Source of the DNA: JBMYRH01 sp049602155
GTDB lineage: Bacteria; Myxococcota_A; UBA9042; PHBI01; JBMYRH01
Length of the DNA: 64,000 bases
NCBI GenBank assembly: GCA_049602155.1
Contig: JBMYRH010000022.1
Coordinates: forward strand, 1 to 64,000
Direction: 5' to 3'
Part shown: positions 1 to 8,614 of the stretch, one piece after another
Position numbering within the stretch: the stretch's first letter is position 1
How the letters are laid out: every line of letters begins with the position of its first letter
Notes under the pieces: model-generated
The model's input: only the letters and a program-made list of their open reading frames with translations
What the model was told of the DNA's origin: nothing
The model's database searches: none
Made by a program: the position numbers and the translations under genes

Positions 1-2
1 CG

Positions 3-899
3 GAGGGGTGGCTCGGTGCGGACGGGTCCGCGATCGTCGGGGGTCGCTACGAGGGCCTCGGACTGTTCGGTGCTGTACCGAATTCTTCGACGACGAATGG
101 TGTCCTCGCGGTGGCGCCGGTCGTTCGATCACCCCAGTCGAGGCCTCCAGTCGGCACTTCGAGCGGTGACGGGTACGTGGTGCTCACCTCCGACGGTGCG
201 GTACAGCAGTTCGGACATGTGCGCAGCCACGGTTCGGCCGGCGCGGGGGCAGTGGCGGTTCGGACCCACCCTCTGGTGGACGGCTACTGGATCGCCGATG
301 CCCGTGGTGGGGTCACGGCGCACGGGTTGGCGCCCGATCACGGCTCGGTTGTCGCGCTGGAGTTGGTGTCGGCCATCGTCGACATGGCGGCCAGCGCCGA
401 CGGGCGGGGTTACTGGCTGGCCAGCGAGGACGGCGGCCTGTTCGCCCTGGGCGCCGCGCCGTTCCACGGATCCGCGGCTTCTCTCTCCTTGGCCGCCCCG
501 GTCTCGGGGATGGCGGCCCGACCGGCTGGCGATGGCTACTGGCTCTGTGCCCGTGACGGAGGCGTGTTCGCCTTCGGATCCGCCCCGTTCCACGGATCGG
601 TCGCCCATCTCGACCTGGTCGAGCCGGTCGTCACGATGGCCGTTCACCCGAGCGGGGACGGCTATTGGCTGCTCACCGCTGACGGCGGGGTCTTCGCGTT
701 CGGGACGGCGCCCTTCCACGGCTCGCTGGCCGGCGTGAATCTCGCGGCCCCGATCGTCGACATGGCGACGACCCCCACGGGAGACGGTTACTGGTTGCTC
801 GGCGGTGACGGCGGCGTGTTCACCTTCGGTGACGCCTCGTTCCACGGTGCACCACGCCAGGTGTCGGACCGGACCGTGTCGGTGTCGATCGCCTCCTGA
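3..899 (+). CDS. Partial repeat protein, YWL/FG-type beta repeats (5' end missing)
   Basis: The reading frame is open from the window edge to the TGA at 897-899, so the start lies outside; the GTG at 111 is probably internal because sensible protein precedes it. About six copies of a ~45-residue unit are visible, with consensus GDGYWL-x4-DGGVFxFGxAxFHGS. The last four are the best conserved, and the first two have lost the YWL or FAFG core. Such repeats are common at the C-termini of secreted proteins of Actinobacteria, especially Acidimicrobiia, and are thought to form propeller-like or solenoid folds. No catalytic motif is visible. The style differs sharply from every gene after about 1300, which supports a foreign or chimeric origin of this end of the scaffold. 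Confidence 0.75.
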   Translation, partial: EGWLGADGSAIVGGRYEGLGLFGAVPNSSTTNGVLAVAPVVRSPQSRPPVGTSSGDGYVVLTSDGAVQQFGHVRSHGSAGAGAVAVRTHPLVDGYWIADARGGVTAHGLAPDHGSVVALELVSAIVDMAASADGRGYWLASEDGGLFALGAAPFHGSAASLSLAAPVSGMAARPAGDGYWLCARDGGVFAFGSAPFHGSVAHLDLVEPVVTMAVHPSGDGYWLLTADGGVFAFGTAPFHGSLAGVNLAAPIVDMATTPTGDGYWLLGGDGGVFTFGDASFHGAPRQVSDRTVSVSIAS

Positions 900-1061
900 C
901 CTGTCGGTCCAGCCCTCTTTGCTCCAGCACTCAAGTCGGTACCAACCACCGCCGATGAGAAAACCGGCTGCCGCGACGACACAGCAGCTTGACAGAGGGA
1001 TAGCTTCGCTCGAAGTGCGATTCGGGCGGATCTAGCGACATCACGACGGGGGTGGTGCACA

Positions 1062-1283
1062 GTGGATCGGGCCGACGCAGAGCATCTGGTACGTCGTACC
1101 GGTTTCGGAATCGATTGGGCATTGGTGGATCAGCTGATCCCCATGTCCCGGGCCGACGCCGTTGCGACTCTCATGGACTTCTCGTCCAATCCGACCCCCC
1201 AGCCGCCGGCGGGCATCTTCGACGAGGAAGGGTCCAAGTGGCGCCAGGTCGCCGACCTCTCGTCGCAGCGGTCACCCCAGTGA
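1062..1283 (+). pseudogene. Truncated DUF1800 family protein (N-terminus only)
   Basis: GTG start at 1062. The first ~67 codons read as the N-terminus of a DUF1800 protein: the motif EHLVRRTGFG at residues 7-16 is the family hallmark, and SKWRQVADLS at about 58-67 is where a WWLDRM-like segment normally follows. Instead, from about nt 1262 the frame runs only six more codons (SQRSPQ) to a stop. DUF1800 proteins are usually 400-600 residues, so roughly 85 percent is missing. DUF1800 genes are abundant in Acidimicrobiia, which matches the preceding gene. The break is best explained by an assembly junction rather than natural decay, because nothing DUF1800-like follows in any frame. Confidence 0.7.
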
Positions 1284-1300
1284 CCCACGCTCTGTGTCCG
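1255..1300. other. Probable chimeric assembly junction
   Basis: The DUF1800 similarity stops abruptly at about 1262 and protein style changes from actinobacterial to delta-proteobacterial. No transposase, tRNA or inverted repeat marks a natural insertion boundary here. The exact base cannot be fixed from sequence alone. Confidence 0.55.
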
Positions 1301-1365
1301 AGTGAGCGCCGGTGAGTCCACGGCTTTTACTGGGAGCCAGAGCGCCTTCTTGTTAGCCTCCGAGG

Positions 1366-2940
1366 ATGACCAACAGGTTCACTCAGAGCGCGCGATGGCG
1401 GACACGCGCAGGGCGCATGACCTGCACCCTCGCCCTCGCGCTGCCCCTAAGCGTCAGCGGGTGCAGCGCCTCCGTGGAGACAGGAGGCGGCGCACAGGTC
1501 GCGGAGGCAGCGCCGACCGAGGTCGCCTCTGAGCGCACCGGAGACGCCAACTCTGAGCGCCCGGGGACGGCAAGGGCAGACGCGACCTGGCGGGGCGCTG
1601 AACCTGACGACATCGCAGCTGAGGGCGACGCTATGGTGAACCCTCAGGACGACACCGAGCCCGCCCTCGACACCGTGGAGGGCGAGGCGGGGCCCGAGGT
1701 GACCGATGCCCCGGTGGACTCCTCAGAGGACACGACAGGGCCTGAGGCGCCCCTTCTCTGTGGTCTGACGGCAGAGACCCTGCCCGCACCGGAGGGCGCC
1801 TACATCCCTCAAGGACAGAGCCACACGGGGGCGCGCGCTTGGTGCCAGGGTGCGGTCCATGCGCTCGCGGGGGCAGCCGGCTCGACGCTTCAGATCACGC
1901 TCACCGACTGGCCCGAGGGCCAGCGCGCCCGTGTACGGGTCGAGGACCTGCTCGGTGCCCCCTTGGTCGACTGGGCGACCATGGAGGCAGGGGACGCTAT
2001 CAACGCGTCGCCGCAGATGTCGGGCGAGGTGCTCTTGCGCATCGCGCCCGAGGACCCCGAGGCGCCCGCTCACCCCTACACCCTAGGCGTGTCCTGTGAC
2101 GCTGAGTGCGACCTGGAGTACACGCGCTACCCTGTGCTCTTGATGCACGGCATGGCGGGCACCGAGACCTATATCAACGTGCTCGACTACTGGTTTCAGC
2201 TCGAGGACGTCTTGATGGACCCGGGCTTTCACGTGCAGATCCGAGACGTGGAGGCCTTCCAAGGCACCCAGGTCCGTGGGGCCCAGTGGTTGGTGCACAT
2301 CGAGGCCATGCTCGCCCAGGGCCTCGGCCGAAAGTTCAACCTCATCGGCCACTCCCAAGGGGGCATCGACGCCCGACTGGTCGCAGCGACGAAGTCTATG
2401 ACCGGCCGCATCGCGTCAGTAGTCACCGTCTCATCACCCCATCAGGGCTCTCCGACGGCGCAGGTCGTCAACGGGACCTTTGACCTCTTCCCCATCGGCG
2501 CAGACATCCTCGACGGGGTGGTGGGCATCTTCGGGGGGCTCATCGGGCTCACGGGTGATGACTTAGCGGTTCAGATCGCTGACTTCACCCCCGAGGCGAT
2601 GGAGGTCTTCAACGCCGAGTATCCGAACGTCGACGGGGTCTATTACGCCTCCTACGCAGGGAAGTCCTGCGGCGCGCTGGACCTCGTCTGCCAGTGGTCA
2701 AACAAGGGAGAGATCGTCGACCCAGTCTTCATCGTCTCACACGCATTCATCACCCTCGCGGCGGGCGACAACGACGGCATGGTGCCGGTCGAGAGCGCGA
2801 AGTGGGGCGACTATCGGGGAACTATCCCTGCAGACCATATGGATGAGGTCGGGCAGATCGCGGACTTCTTTAACCTGTCCTTTGACCACAAAGACTTCTA
2901 CCTCGCGGAGCTCAGGCGGCTCGCCGAGCTCGGCCTCTAG
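1366..2940 (+). CDS. Secreted lipoprotein lipase, true lipase family I.1/I.2-like
   Basis: 524 residues from the ATG at 1366. Signal peptide with basic N-region and lipobox VSGC (Cys33), then a ~100-residue Glu/Asp/Thr/Ala-rich linker. The alpha/beta-hydrolase domain starts near residue 250 with the oxyanion-hole segment LLMHGMAG. GHSQGG carries the nucleophile Ser330; the acid is likely Asp470 (GDNDGMVP) and the base His491 (PADHMDEVGQ). NDG-MVP and HMDEVGQ closely resemble the NDGLV and NHLDEVNQ blocks of Pseudomonas/Burkholderia lipases, so triacylglycerol or ester hydrolysis outside the inner membrane is likely. No lipase foldase (lif) gene is nearby. Cysteines at the CGALDLVC segment could form a disulfide. 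It is the first gene after the probable chimeric junction, so its native upstream context may be missing. Confidence 0.85.
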   Translation: MTNRFTQSARWRTRAGRMTCTLALALPLSVSGCSASVETGGGAQVAEAAPTEVASERTGDANSERPGTARADATWRGAEPDDIAAEGDAMVNPQDDTEPALDTVEGEAGPEVTDAPVDSSEDTTGPEAPLLCGLTAETLPAPEGAYIPQGQSHTGARAWCQGAVHALAGAAGSTLQITLTDWPEGQRARVRVEDLLGAPLVDWATMEAGDAINASPQMSGEVLLRIAPEDPEAPAHPYTLGVSCDAECDLEYTRYPVLLMHGMAGTETYINVLDYWFQLEDVLMDPGFHVQIRDVEAFQGTQVRGAQWLVHIEAMLAQGLGRKFNLIGHSQGGIDARLVAATKSMTGRIASVVTVSSPHQGSPTAQVVNGTFDLFPIGADILDGVVGIFGGLIGLTGDDLAVQIADFTPEAMEVFNAEYPNVDGVYYASYAGKSCGALDLVCQWSNKGEIVDPVFIVSHAFITLAAGDNDGMVPVESAKWGDYRGTIPADHMDEVGQIADFFNLSFDHKDFYLAELRRLAELGL

Positions 2941-3118
2941 CGACAGCGCCCGAAGCGGCGTCATATCCTGCCACGCAGGGTGCCGCGTGAAGGCGATGAA
3001 TTGGTGCTCCCCCTCAGCGGCGATACCCCCTAAGCTCACGCCACTCGCGCTGAGCTGCGCTTGATCTGACGACAGACGCTCTAGGCCCTCCACGCTCCAG
3101 ATATCCAGGCTAAAGACG

Positions 3119-4744
3119 ATGCGCCTCGGCACCTCCTACAAGCAGAACCCCATCGAGGGGGACTACGACACCATCGTCATCGGGTCGGGGATCGGTGGGC
3201 TGACCACCGCGGCGCTGCTCGCCAACGAAGCCAAAGAGCGCGTCTTGGTATTGGAGCGCCACTACACCGCGGGCGGCTTCACTCACACGTTCACCCGGAA
3301 GGGCTACGAGTGGGACGTCGGCGTCCACTATATCGGCGAGGTCCTCGACCTCGACAGTGACCTGCGGCGCGTCTTTGACGCCATCACCGACAACAACCTC
3401 GCCTGGGCCGACATGGGCGAGGTGTATGACACCATCGTCATCGAGGGTGACCGCTACGACTTCGTGAAGGGCGCCGGGCAGTTCACCGCCAAGATGATCG
3501 CCTACTTCCCCGATGAGGCCGACGCGATCCGTGCCTACGTCGCGCGCATCAAGGCCACCGTAAAGAAGGGGGACCTCTTCTTCGCTGAGAAGGCGATGCC
3601 TTGGCCGCTGAACGCGCTCCTAGGCGGGGTGATGCGCGCCGGGGCGCTCAAAGAGGCCCGCAAGACCACCGCCGAGGTGCTCGCCGAGTTGACGGACAAC
3701 ACACGACTGCGCGCTGTCCTCTCGGGTCAGTTTGGTGACTATGGCCTGTCGCCCGCCAAGGCGAGCTTCTTCGTCCACAGCATGGTGGTGAACCACTACA
3801 TGGAGGGGGGCGCCTACCCGGTGGGCGGAGCCGCGCAGATCGCGGCCACCATCCTGCCGGTCATCGAGCGTGCGGGGGGCAAGGTCTACACCAACGCGAC
3901 AGTGGATGAGATCGTCGTCGAGGGCGGCCGCTGTGTGGGGGTCCGCCTCGCCGATGACGCGGTCATCCGCGCCAAGCGGGTCATCAGCGGTGCAGGGGTG
4001 CACACCACCTTCAATGAGCTCATCCCAAGGGAGCTCGCCGAGGCCCAGGGCTTCCCGACGCTGGCCAAGCGCATCAAGCCCTCCATCGCGCACCTCTCGC
4101 TCTACCTCGGGTTCGAGGAGACCGCCGAGGCCCTGGGGCTCCCCAAGTCCAACATCTGGGTCTTCCCGACCGAGGACCACGAAGAGAACATGCGCCGCAT
4201 GTTCGAGGACCCCATGGGCGCGGCCATCCCCGCCGCCTATCTCTCCTTCCCTGGAGCCAAAGACCCCGACTTCACAAACCGCTACCCGGGCAAGTCGACG
4301 GTCGAGGTGGTGACGCTCGTGCCCTACAGCCTCGTCGCGCAGTGGGAGGGCAGCCGCTGGGGGCGACGAGGCGACGAGTACGACGCGCTCAAGGCGACGC
4401 TCTCCGAGTCGCTCCTGGAGGCGCTCTTCGACCAGTGCCCCCAACTGAGAGGCAAGGTCGCCTACCAAGAGCTCTCCACGCCGCTGACGACGCGCCACTT
4501 CGCGAATTTCGGTCACGGGGAGATCTACGGTCTGGAGCAGTCACCAGACCGGTTTGAGCAGCGGTGGTTGCGGCCAAAGACACCGATTAAAGGCCTCTAC
4601 CTCACCGGCGCAGACGTCTGCTCAGCGGGGGTCGCCGGCGGCCTCTTCGGGGGCGTCTTGACGGTGTCGTCACTGCTGCTGCGCGACATGCGGGGGGCGT
4701 GCGCAAAGCGCGCCAAAGCCCTGCGCGCCGCCGCTCGCAACTAG
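3119..4744 (+). CDS. FAD-dependent phytoene desaturase / retinol saturase-like oxidoreductase
   Basis: 541 residues. The N-terminal dinucleotide-binding motif GSGIGG (residues 22-27) is followed by VLERHYTAGGFTH, the pattern of the CrtI/RetSat amine-oxidase superfamily. The C-terminus has the FAD-closing motif LYLTGADVCSAGVAGGLFGG. HYIGEV after the ADP-binding half and length near 540 favour the all-trans-retinol 13,14-reductase-like branch over classical carotenoid desaturases, but the substrate cannot be told from sequence. There is no carotenoid gene cluster around it. No strong ribosome-binding site precedes the ATG. The TAG stop shares its CTAG tetranucleotide with the stop of the convergent downstream gene. 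Confidence 0.85.
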   Translation: MRLGTSYKQNPIEGDYDTIVIGSGIGGLTTAALLANEAKERVLVLERHYTAGGFTHTFTRKGYEWDVGVHYIGEVLDLDSDLRRVFDAITDNNLAWADMGEVYDTIVIEGDRYDFVKGAGQFTAKMIAYFPDEADAIRAYVARIKATVKKGDLFFAEKAMPWPLNALLGGVMRAGALKEARKTTAEVLAELTDNTRLRAVLSGQFGDYGLSPAKASFFVHSMVVNHYMEGGAYPVGGAAQIAATILPVIERAGGKVYTNATVDEIVVEGGRCVGVRLADDAVIRAKRVISGAGVHTTFNELIPRELAEAQGFPTLAKRIKPSIAHLSLYLGFEETAEALGLPKSNIWVFPTEDHEENMRRMFEDPMGAAIPAAYLSFPGAKDPDFTNRYPGKSTVEVVTLVPYSLVAQWEGSRWGRRGDEYDALKATLSESLLEALFDQCPQLRGKVAYQELSTPLTTRHFANFGHGEIYGLEQSPDRFEQRWLRPKTPIKGLYLTGADVCSAGVAGGLFGGVLTVSSLLLRDMRGACAKRAKALRAAARN

Positions 4745-5997
4745 AAGGCGTTCTTCGTCTCGCTCGAGACCAGCCCGGCGGCGACATCAGAGGCCATCGC
4801 GTCCCCGGTCAGGTAGTCCATGTAGCCCGTGTTGCCCTGCACGAACACGTTGAAGAACGCGACCATGTAGCGTTGGGCGAGCATGCGTGAGGTGGCCGGA
4901 TCGTCGGTGCCGCTGGGACATGCAAAGCAAGCGAGGCCGCACTCGGGGTTGTCGAGAAAGGACATGTGAGAGGCCCCGAGGACGTCGATGACGATCGCCG
5001 GGCTCTCTGCGTGGTCGAAGTAAGCTTGGAAGTTGTCCTCTGCTGGTGCACAGGCTTGACCGAAGACCCCTTCACTCGCGCCGTTTGTCGTCTCACCGAG
5101 GAGCCCCAGTGGGACAGTGATGCTGTCCATCCGCTCTGGGGTCACCGAGGGGTAGTCCGCCTCGGGCATCGGGATGGGGCCCCCAGCCGCGTCGACCGGA
5201 TCGACCCCAAAGACCGCCATCGGGCGGTCGTCCTCGCTGGCGAGCAGGAGGGAGATCTTGCCACCCATCGAGTGACCTGCGAGCCCAATTCGGGTCGCGT
5301 CGACCTTGCCCGAGAGGACCACTGTGTCGGCCTCGACCCAGTCAAGGAGCGCAGCCAGGTAGTTGCCGAGATCCACGTGAGTTGGACCACCGAAGAGTCC
5401 CCCGGGGAACTGCGGCAGGATCGCGACATAGCCCCAGCTCGCGAGGTGCTCACCGTAAGAGGCGTAGTCCGCAGGGGCGAGCTGAAAACCATGGGTAAAG
5501 ACCACGACCGGGAACGGGCCGTCGCCCTCCGGCATGTAGATGACCATCAGGACGTCCTCGGCCCCTCCAGCCGTCTCCAGGGTCTCCGTGTGCGTCATCA
5601 CCTCGACGCCAAACTCCCCGGCCTCGGAGGGATCACTTGGCGATGTGGGCTCGGGCTCCGGGACAACTTCACCGGGCCCGTCAGGTTCGGTCGAGCCGCT
5701 GTCTCCTCCCGCCTCGACGGCGGCATCGTTTCCGCTCGCGACCGCGTCTTCTCCGACAGGGGTGTCAGCGGTGGGCCCTTGAGCAGTCGCATCAGCCTCT
5801 CCCTCCTCAGGCGCACTGTCAGCCAAGGAGGTTAAAGGCTCGGCGTCCCCTTGTTCCTCCTCTAGAGCTCCGTCGGCCTCCGCGGCCGCCCCAGCGGAGT
5901 CAGTCGCCTGCGTATCGCCCCCAACGTATTGAGCCTCAGCGCCACAAGCGCAACACAGGACAGCAGCAAGACATAGCATCATCGCATCACGAGACAT
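4741..5997 (-). CDS. Lipoprotein alpha/beta hydrolase, PAF-acetylhydrolase/chlorophyllase-like
   Basis: 418 residues from the ATG at 5997, preferred over the TTG at 6015 because CGGAG lies about 9 nt upstream. The N-terminus MSRDAMMLCLAAVLCCACGA is a signal peptide with a Cys-rich, non-canonical lipobox. A ~130-residue acidic Glu/Asp/Ala/Pro linker follows. The catalytic domain has VVVFTHGFQ (oxyanion region), GHSMGG with nucleophile Ser243, FGVDPVD with the likely acid, and GASHMSFLDN with the likely base His. The order matches dienelactone-hydrolase/PAF-AH type esterases that act on small esters or polyesters. ECGLACFACPSG near the C-terminus probably forms disulfides. Convergent with the preceding oxidoreductase; the two stops overlap by 4 bp. 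Confidence 0.8.
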   Translation of the reverse strand: MSRDAMMLCLAAVLCCACGAEAQYVGGDTQATDSAGAAAEADGALEEEQGDAEPLTSLADSAPEEGEADATAQGPTADTPVGEDAVASGNDAAVEAGGDSGSTEPDGPGEVVPEPEPTSPSDPSEAGEFGVEVMTHTETLETAGGAEDVLMVIYMPEGDGPFPVVVFTHGFQLAPADYASYGEHLASWGYVAILPQFPGGLFGGPTHVDLGNYLAALLDWVEADTVVLSGKVDATRIGLAGHSMGGKISLLLASEDDRPMAVFGVDPVDAAGGPIPMPEADYPSVTPERMDSITVPLGLLGETTNGASEGVFGQACAPAEDNFQAYFDHAESPAIVIDVLGASHMSFLDNPECGLACFACPSGTDDPATSRMLAQRYMVAFFNVFVQGNTGYMDYLTGDAMASDVAAGLVSSETKNAF

Positions 5998-6183
5998 TCT
6001 AATGGCTCCGAACAAGGGTGAAAGGCGCCCATTGGTAACACATCGTCAAAGCGCAGCACACACAATTCTACCGACCGTTAGTTTTTGGTTCTGTCGGAGT
6101 GCGCAATCGGCGGGTCAGCTGAGGAGGGTGTGGCTCACGAAGCGATGGCCCCGATCCCGTCGTCACTCACCGCACAGCTGGGC

Positions 6184-8133
6184 TCAGAAGGGGCGCACCG
6201 CGTCGGTCGCAACCAACGTGACAAATTCCTCCACCGTCGGGTGCTCTGGATAGCCTTTGCCGCGCAGGTCACCGCGCAGGCGAAGTGAGACGGTCTGCGA
6301 CTCCATCTCTTGCTCTCCAAGGATGGCCATCCAGGGGACCTTGGCGTTGTGTGCTTCGCGGATCTTGAAGCCGATCTTGTCGTCACGGTGGTCGAGATGA
6401 ACGCGCAAGCCGCGCGCCTCGAGGGCCGCTTTCACAGCCTGTCCGTGCGCGAGGGACTTCTCCGAGACCGTCATCAGCCGCACCTGCTCAGGCGAAATCC
6501 AAGTCGGGAATGCGCCCGCGTAATGCTCGATCAAGATGGCGATGAAGCGCTCCAGCGAACCGAAGATGGCCCGGTGAATCACGATCGGAGTGTGGGGCTC
6601 ATTGTCCGACCCGGTGTACTTCAGCTCAAAGCGCTCGGGCAGCTGATAGTCCAGCTGAATCGTCGCGCACTGCCACTCACGGCCCAAGGCGTCGACCACA
6701 TCGAAGTCGATCTTCGGACCGTAGAAGGCGCCATCACCGGGCTTGAGCTGAAAGTCGAGCTCATTGGCGACCAGCGCGTTCTCGAGGGACGTCTCTGCCT
6801 GGTCCCAGAGCGCGTCGTCGCCGAGCTTCTTTGCAGGGCGGGTCGAGAGCTTCGCCTTAAAGGTCATGCCGAAGGCGCTGTAGACTTCACCGACCATGGC
6901 CAAGAGCTTGGTCACCTCGGGCTCGATCTGCTCCGGCGTCACGAAGAGGTGTGCGTCGTCCTGGCAAAACTGGCGCACGCGGGTCAAGCCACCGAGGACA
7001 CCGCGGAGCTCGTTCCGATGCAAGACCCCCTGGTCATGCAAACGCAAGGGCAGCTCTCGGTACGACCGCTTCTGCGCACCAAAGATGAGCATATGGCTGG
7101 GGCAGTTCATGGGCTTCAGGCCCATGACGCGACCCTGCTCGCCCTCTTCTTCTGTGTCGTCGTCCCCAAACGCGTACATATTATCGGCGTAGTGGTCCCA
7201 GTGACCGCTGGTCTTCCAGAGCTTGGAGTCGAAGAGCTGTGGCGTCCGGACGGCCTTGTAGTCCCCACGCTCGACCAGCAATGAGCGCATCGCCTCGGAG
7301 AGCTCGTGGTAGAGGACCTCGCCCTTGGGCAGAAAGAACGGGGCGCCCGGCGCATAGTCGTGGAACATGATGAGCTCGAGCTGTTTGCCGAGCACACGAT
7401 GGTCGCGCTTCTCAGCCTCAGCGATCATGTTGAGGTGCTTCTTGAGCGCCTTCTTGTCCGAGAAGGCGGTCCCGTAAATACGGGTCAACATCTGGTTGCT
7501 GCTGTCACCACGCCAGTACGCACCAGCGACCTTGGTGAGCTTGAAGGCGCCGATCTGGCTCAAGTTCGGGAGGTGAGGTCCGCGACATAAGTCCACGAAG
7601 TCGGATCCATCCTGAAAATAGATCTGGAAGTCATCTTGGCCCTCAGCGCGCTCGATGATGTCGACCTTGTAGGGCTCATCACGGTCCTTGAAGAGCTGAA
7701 TGGCGTCGGCGCGGGGTAGGAGGCGCATCTCGATCGCATTCTTCTCTTTGACGATCTCCTTCATGCGCGTCTCGATCGCGGGCAGGTCATCGTCTGAGAG
7801 GGGGCGTGTGAACTCGATGTCGTAATAGAAGCCGTGCTCGATGGTGGGGCCGATAGCGAGCTTAGCGCCAGGGAACATCTCGCGCGCAGCGCGCGCGAGC
7901 ACCTGGGCTGCAATGGTGTGGCGCATCACGTCGAGGCCAGCCTCATCACGAACGGTCAAGATGCTGACCGAGGCGTCCTCGGTGATCAGGACAGAGAGGT
8001 CTTGTTCGCGACCATCCACGGTGACCGCCACGGCCGCGCGCAATAACCCCGCGCCGATACTCTCAGCGACCTGTGCACCGGTCACGGGTCCATCGAACTG
8101 CCTGATTGAACCGTCTGGAAGGGTGATGTTCAT
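6184..8133 (-). CDS. thrS: Threonyl-tRNA synthetase
   Basis: 649 residues from the ATG at 8133, chosen because GGTGGAGAG lies just upstream and the TGS domain starts immediately (MNITLPDG). Domain order is TGS, SAD editing domain (HTIAAQVLARAA near residue 70), class II catalytic core and anticodon-binding domain. The zinc ligands known from the E. coli enzyme are conserved: Cys in MNCPSH, His in DDAHLF and His in VIHRAI. Motif 2 is LHRNELRGVLGGLTRVR, where most bacterial enzymes have SGxLHGL; the His-to-Gly change is unusual but outside the zinc ligands. Length matches the family (~640). It charges tRNA-Thr in the cytoplasm. infC does not follow it, unlike in many bacteria. Confidence 0.97.
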   Translation of the reverse strand: MNITLPDGSIRQFDGPVTGAQVAESIGAGLLRAAVAVTVDGREQDLSVLITEDASVSILTVRDEAGLDVMRHTIAAQVLARAAREMFPGAKLAIGPTIEHGFYYDIEFTRPLSDDDLPAIETRMKEIVKEKNAIEMRLLPRADAIQLFKDRDEPYKVDIIERAEGQDDFQIYFQDGSDFVDLCRGPHLPNLSQIGAFKLTKVAGAYWRGDSSNQMLTRIYGTAFSDKKALKKHLNMIAEAEKRDHRVLGKQLELIMFHDYAPGAPFFLPKGEVLYHELSEAMRSLLVERGDYKAVRTPQLFDSKLWKTSGHWDHYADNMYAFGDDDTEEEGEQGRVMGLKPMNCPSHMLIFGAQKRSYRELPLRLHDQGVLHRNELRGVLGGLTRVRQFCQDDAHLFVTPEQIEPEVTKLLAMVGEVYSAFGMTFKAKLSTRPAKKLGDDALWDQAETSLENALVANELDFQLKPGDGAFYGPKIDFDVVDALGREWQCATIQLDYQLPERFELKYTGSDNEPHTPIVIHRAIFGSLERFIAILIEHYAGAFPTWISPEQVRLMTVSEKSLAHGQAVKAALEARGLRVHLDHRDDKIGFKIREAHNAKVPWMAILGEQEMESQTVSLRLRGDLRGKGYPEHPTVEEFVTLVATDAVRPF

Positions 8134-8614
8134 CCGCTCTCTCCACCTTGAAACATGAGCTCGACTCATCGAGCTGCAACGAACGGGCGCTATATCGCAT
8201 CGCCCGGATCACCAAGAAAACAAACCGCGGCGCACGCCAAATAAGCGGACGCCGGACACGTGCCTCAGCGGTCGCCGACGATGCCATGATCGTCACTGTG
8301 GCGCTAGTAACTAAAAACGCCTGATGACGGGGCTATCCATGCACCGGACTTGGCACCTCAGATGTGGCTCGGCGCGCCTCCAAACCACAAAGGGCGTTGA
8401 TCGCTGGTGTCGTGACGAGCCGTATCAGGTTCATAGTGACGCTCTCCTGTCGTCGGGAGGCTCGACTGACGTGTCCAAAGACGGAATCTGTGAGCACTTC
8501 GACGAGAGCATCGGGGGCGTGAAGACAGTGCCCAAGCATCTGCTCCAGACTCGGGTACAGGACCGATGAGAGAGCGGTCGCCGGCGACGCGCTCATGATC
8601 GCGGAGCGATGGCC
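8134..8614. other. Intergenic region upstream of thrS
   Basis: 481 bases. It must hold the thrS promoter, but no convincing -35/-10 pair, T-box specifier or antiterminator hairpin is visible. A minus-strand open frame at 8333-8596 (87 codons) has plausible codon use but no ribosome-binding site and no recognised motif, so it is not called as a gene. Confidence 0.4.

Noticed and set aside
2737..3132. Minus-strand open frame of 131 codons whose first ~60 residues look protein-like (SLDIWSVEGLERL)
   Set aside because: Its second half is antisense to the lipase C-terminus and it overlaps the start of the next gene. It could be a fragment of a lost gene, but the evidence is too weak to call.
8134..8330. 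T-box riboswitch upstream of thrS
   Set aside because: No T-box consensus or terminator/antiterminator pair is visible, and T-boxes are mainly a Firmicutes feature.
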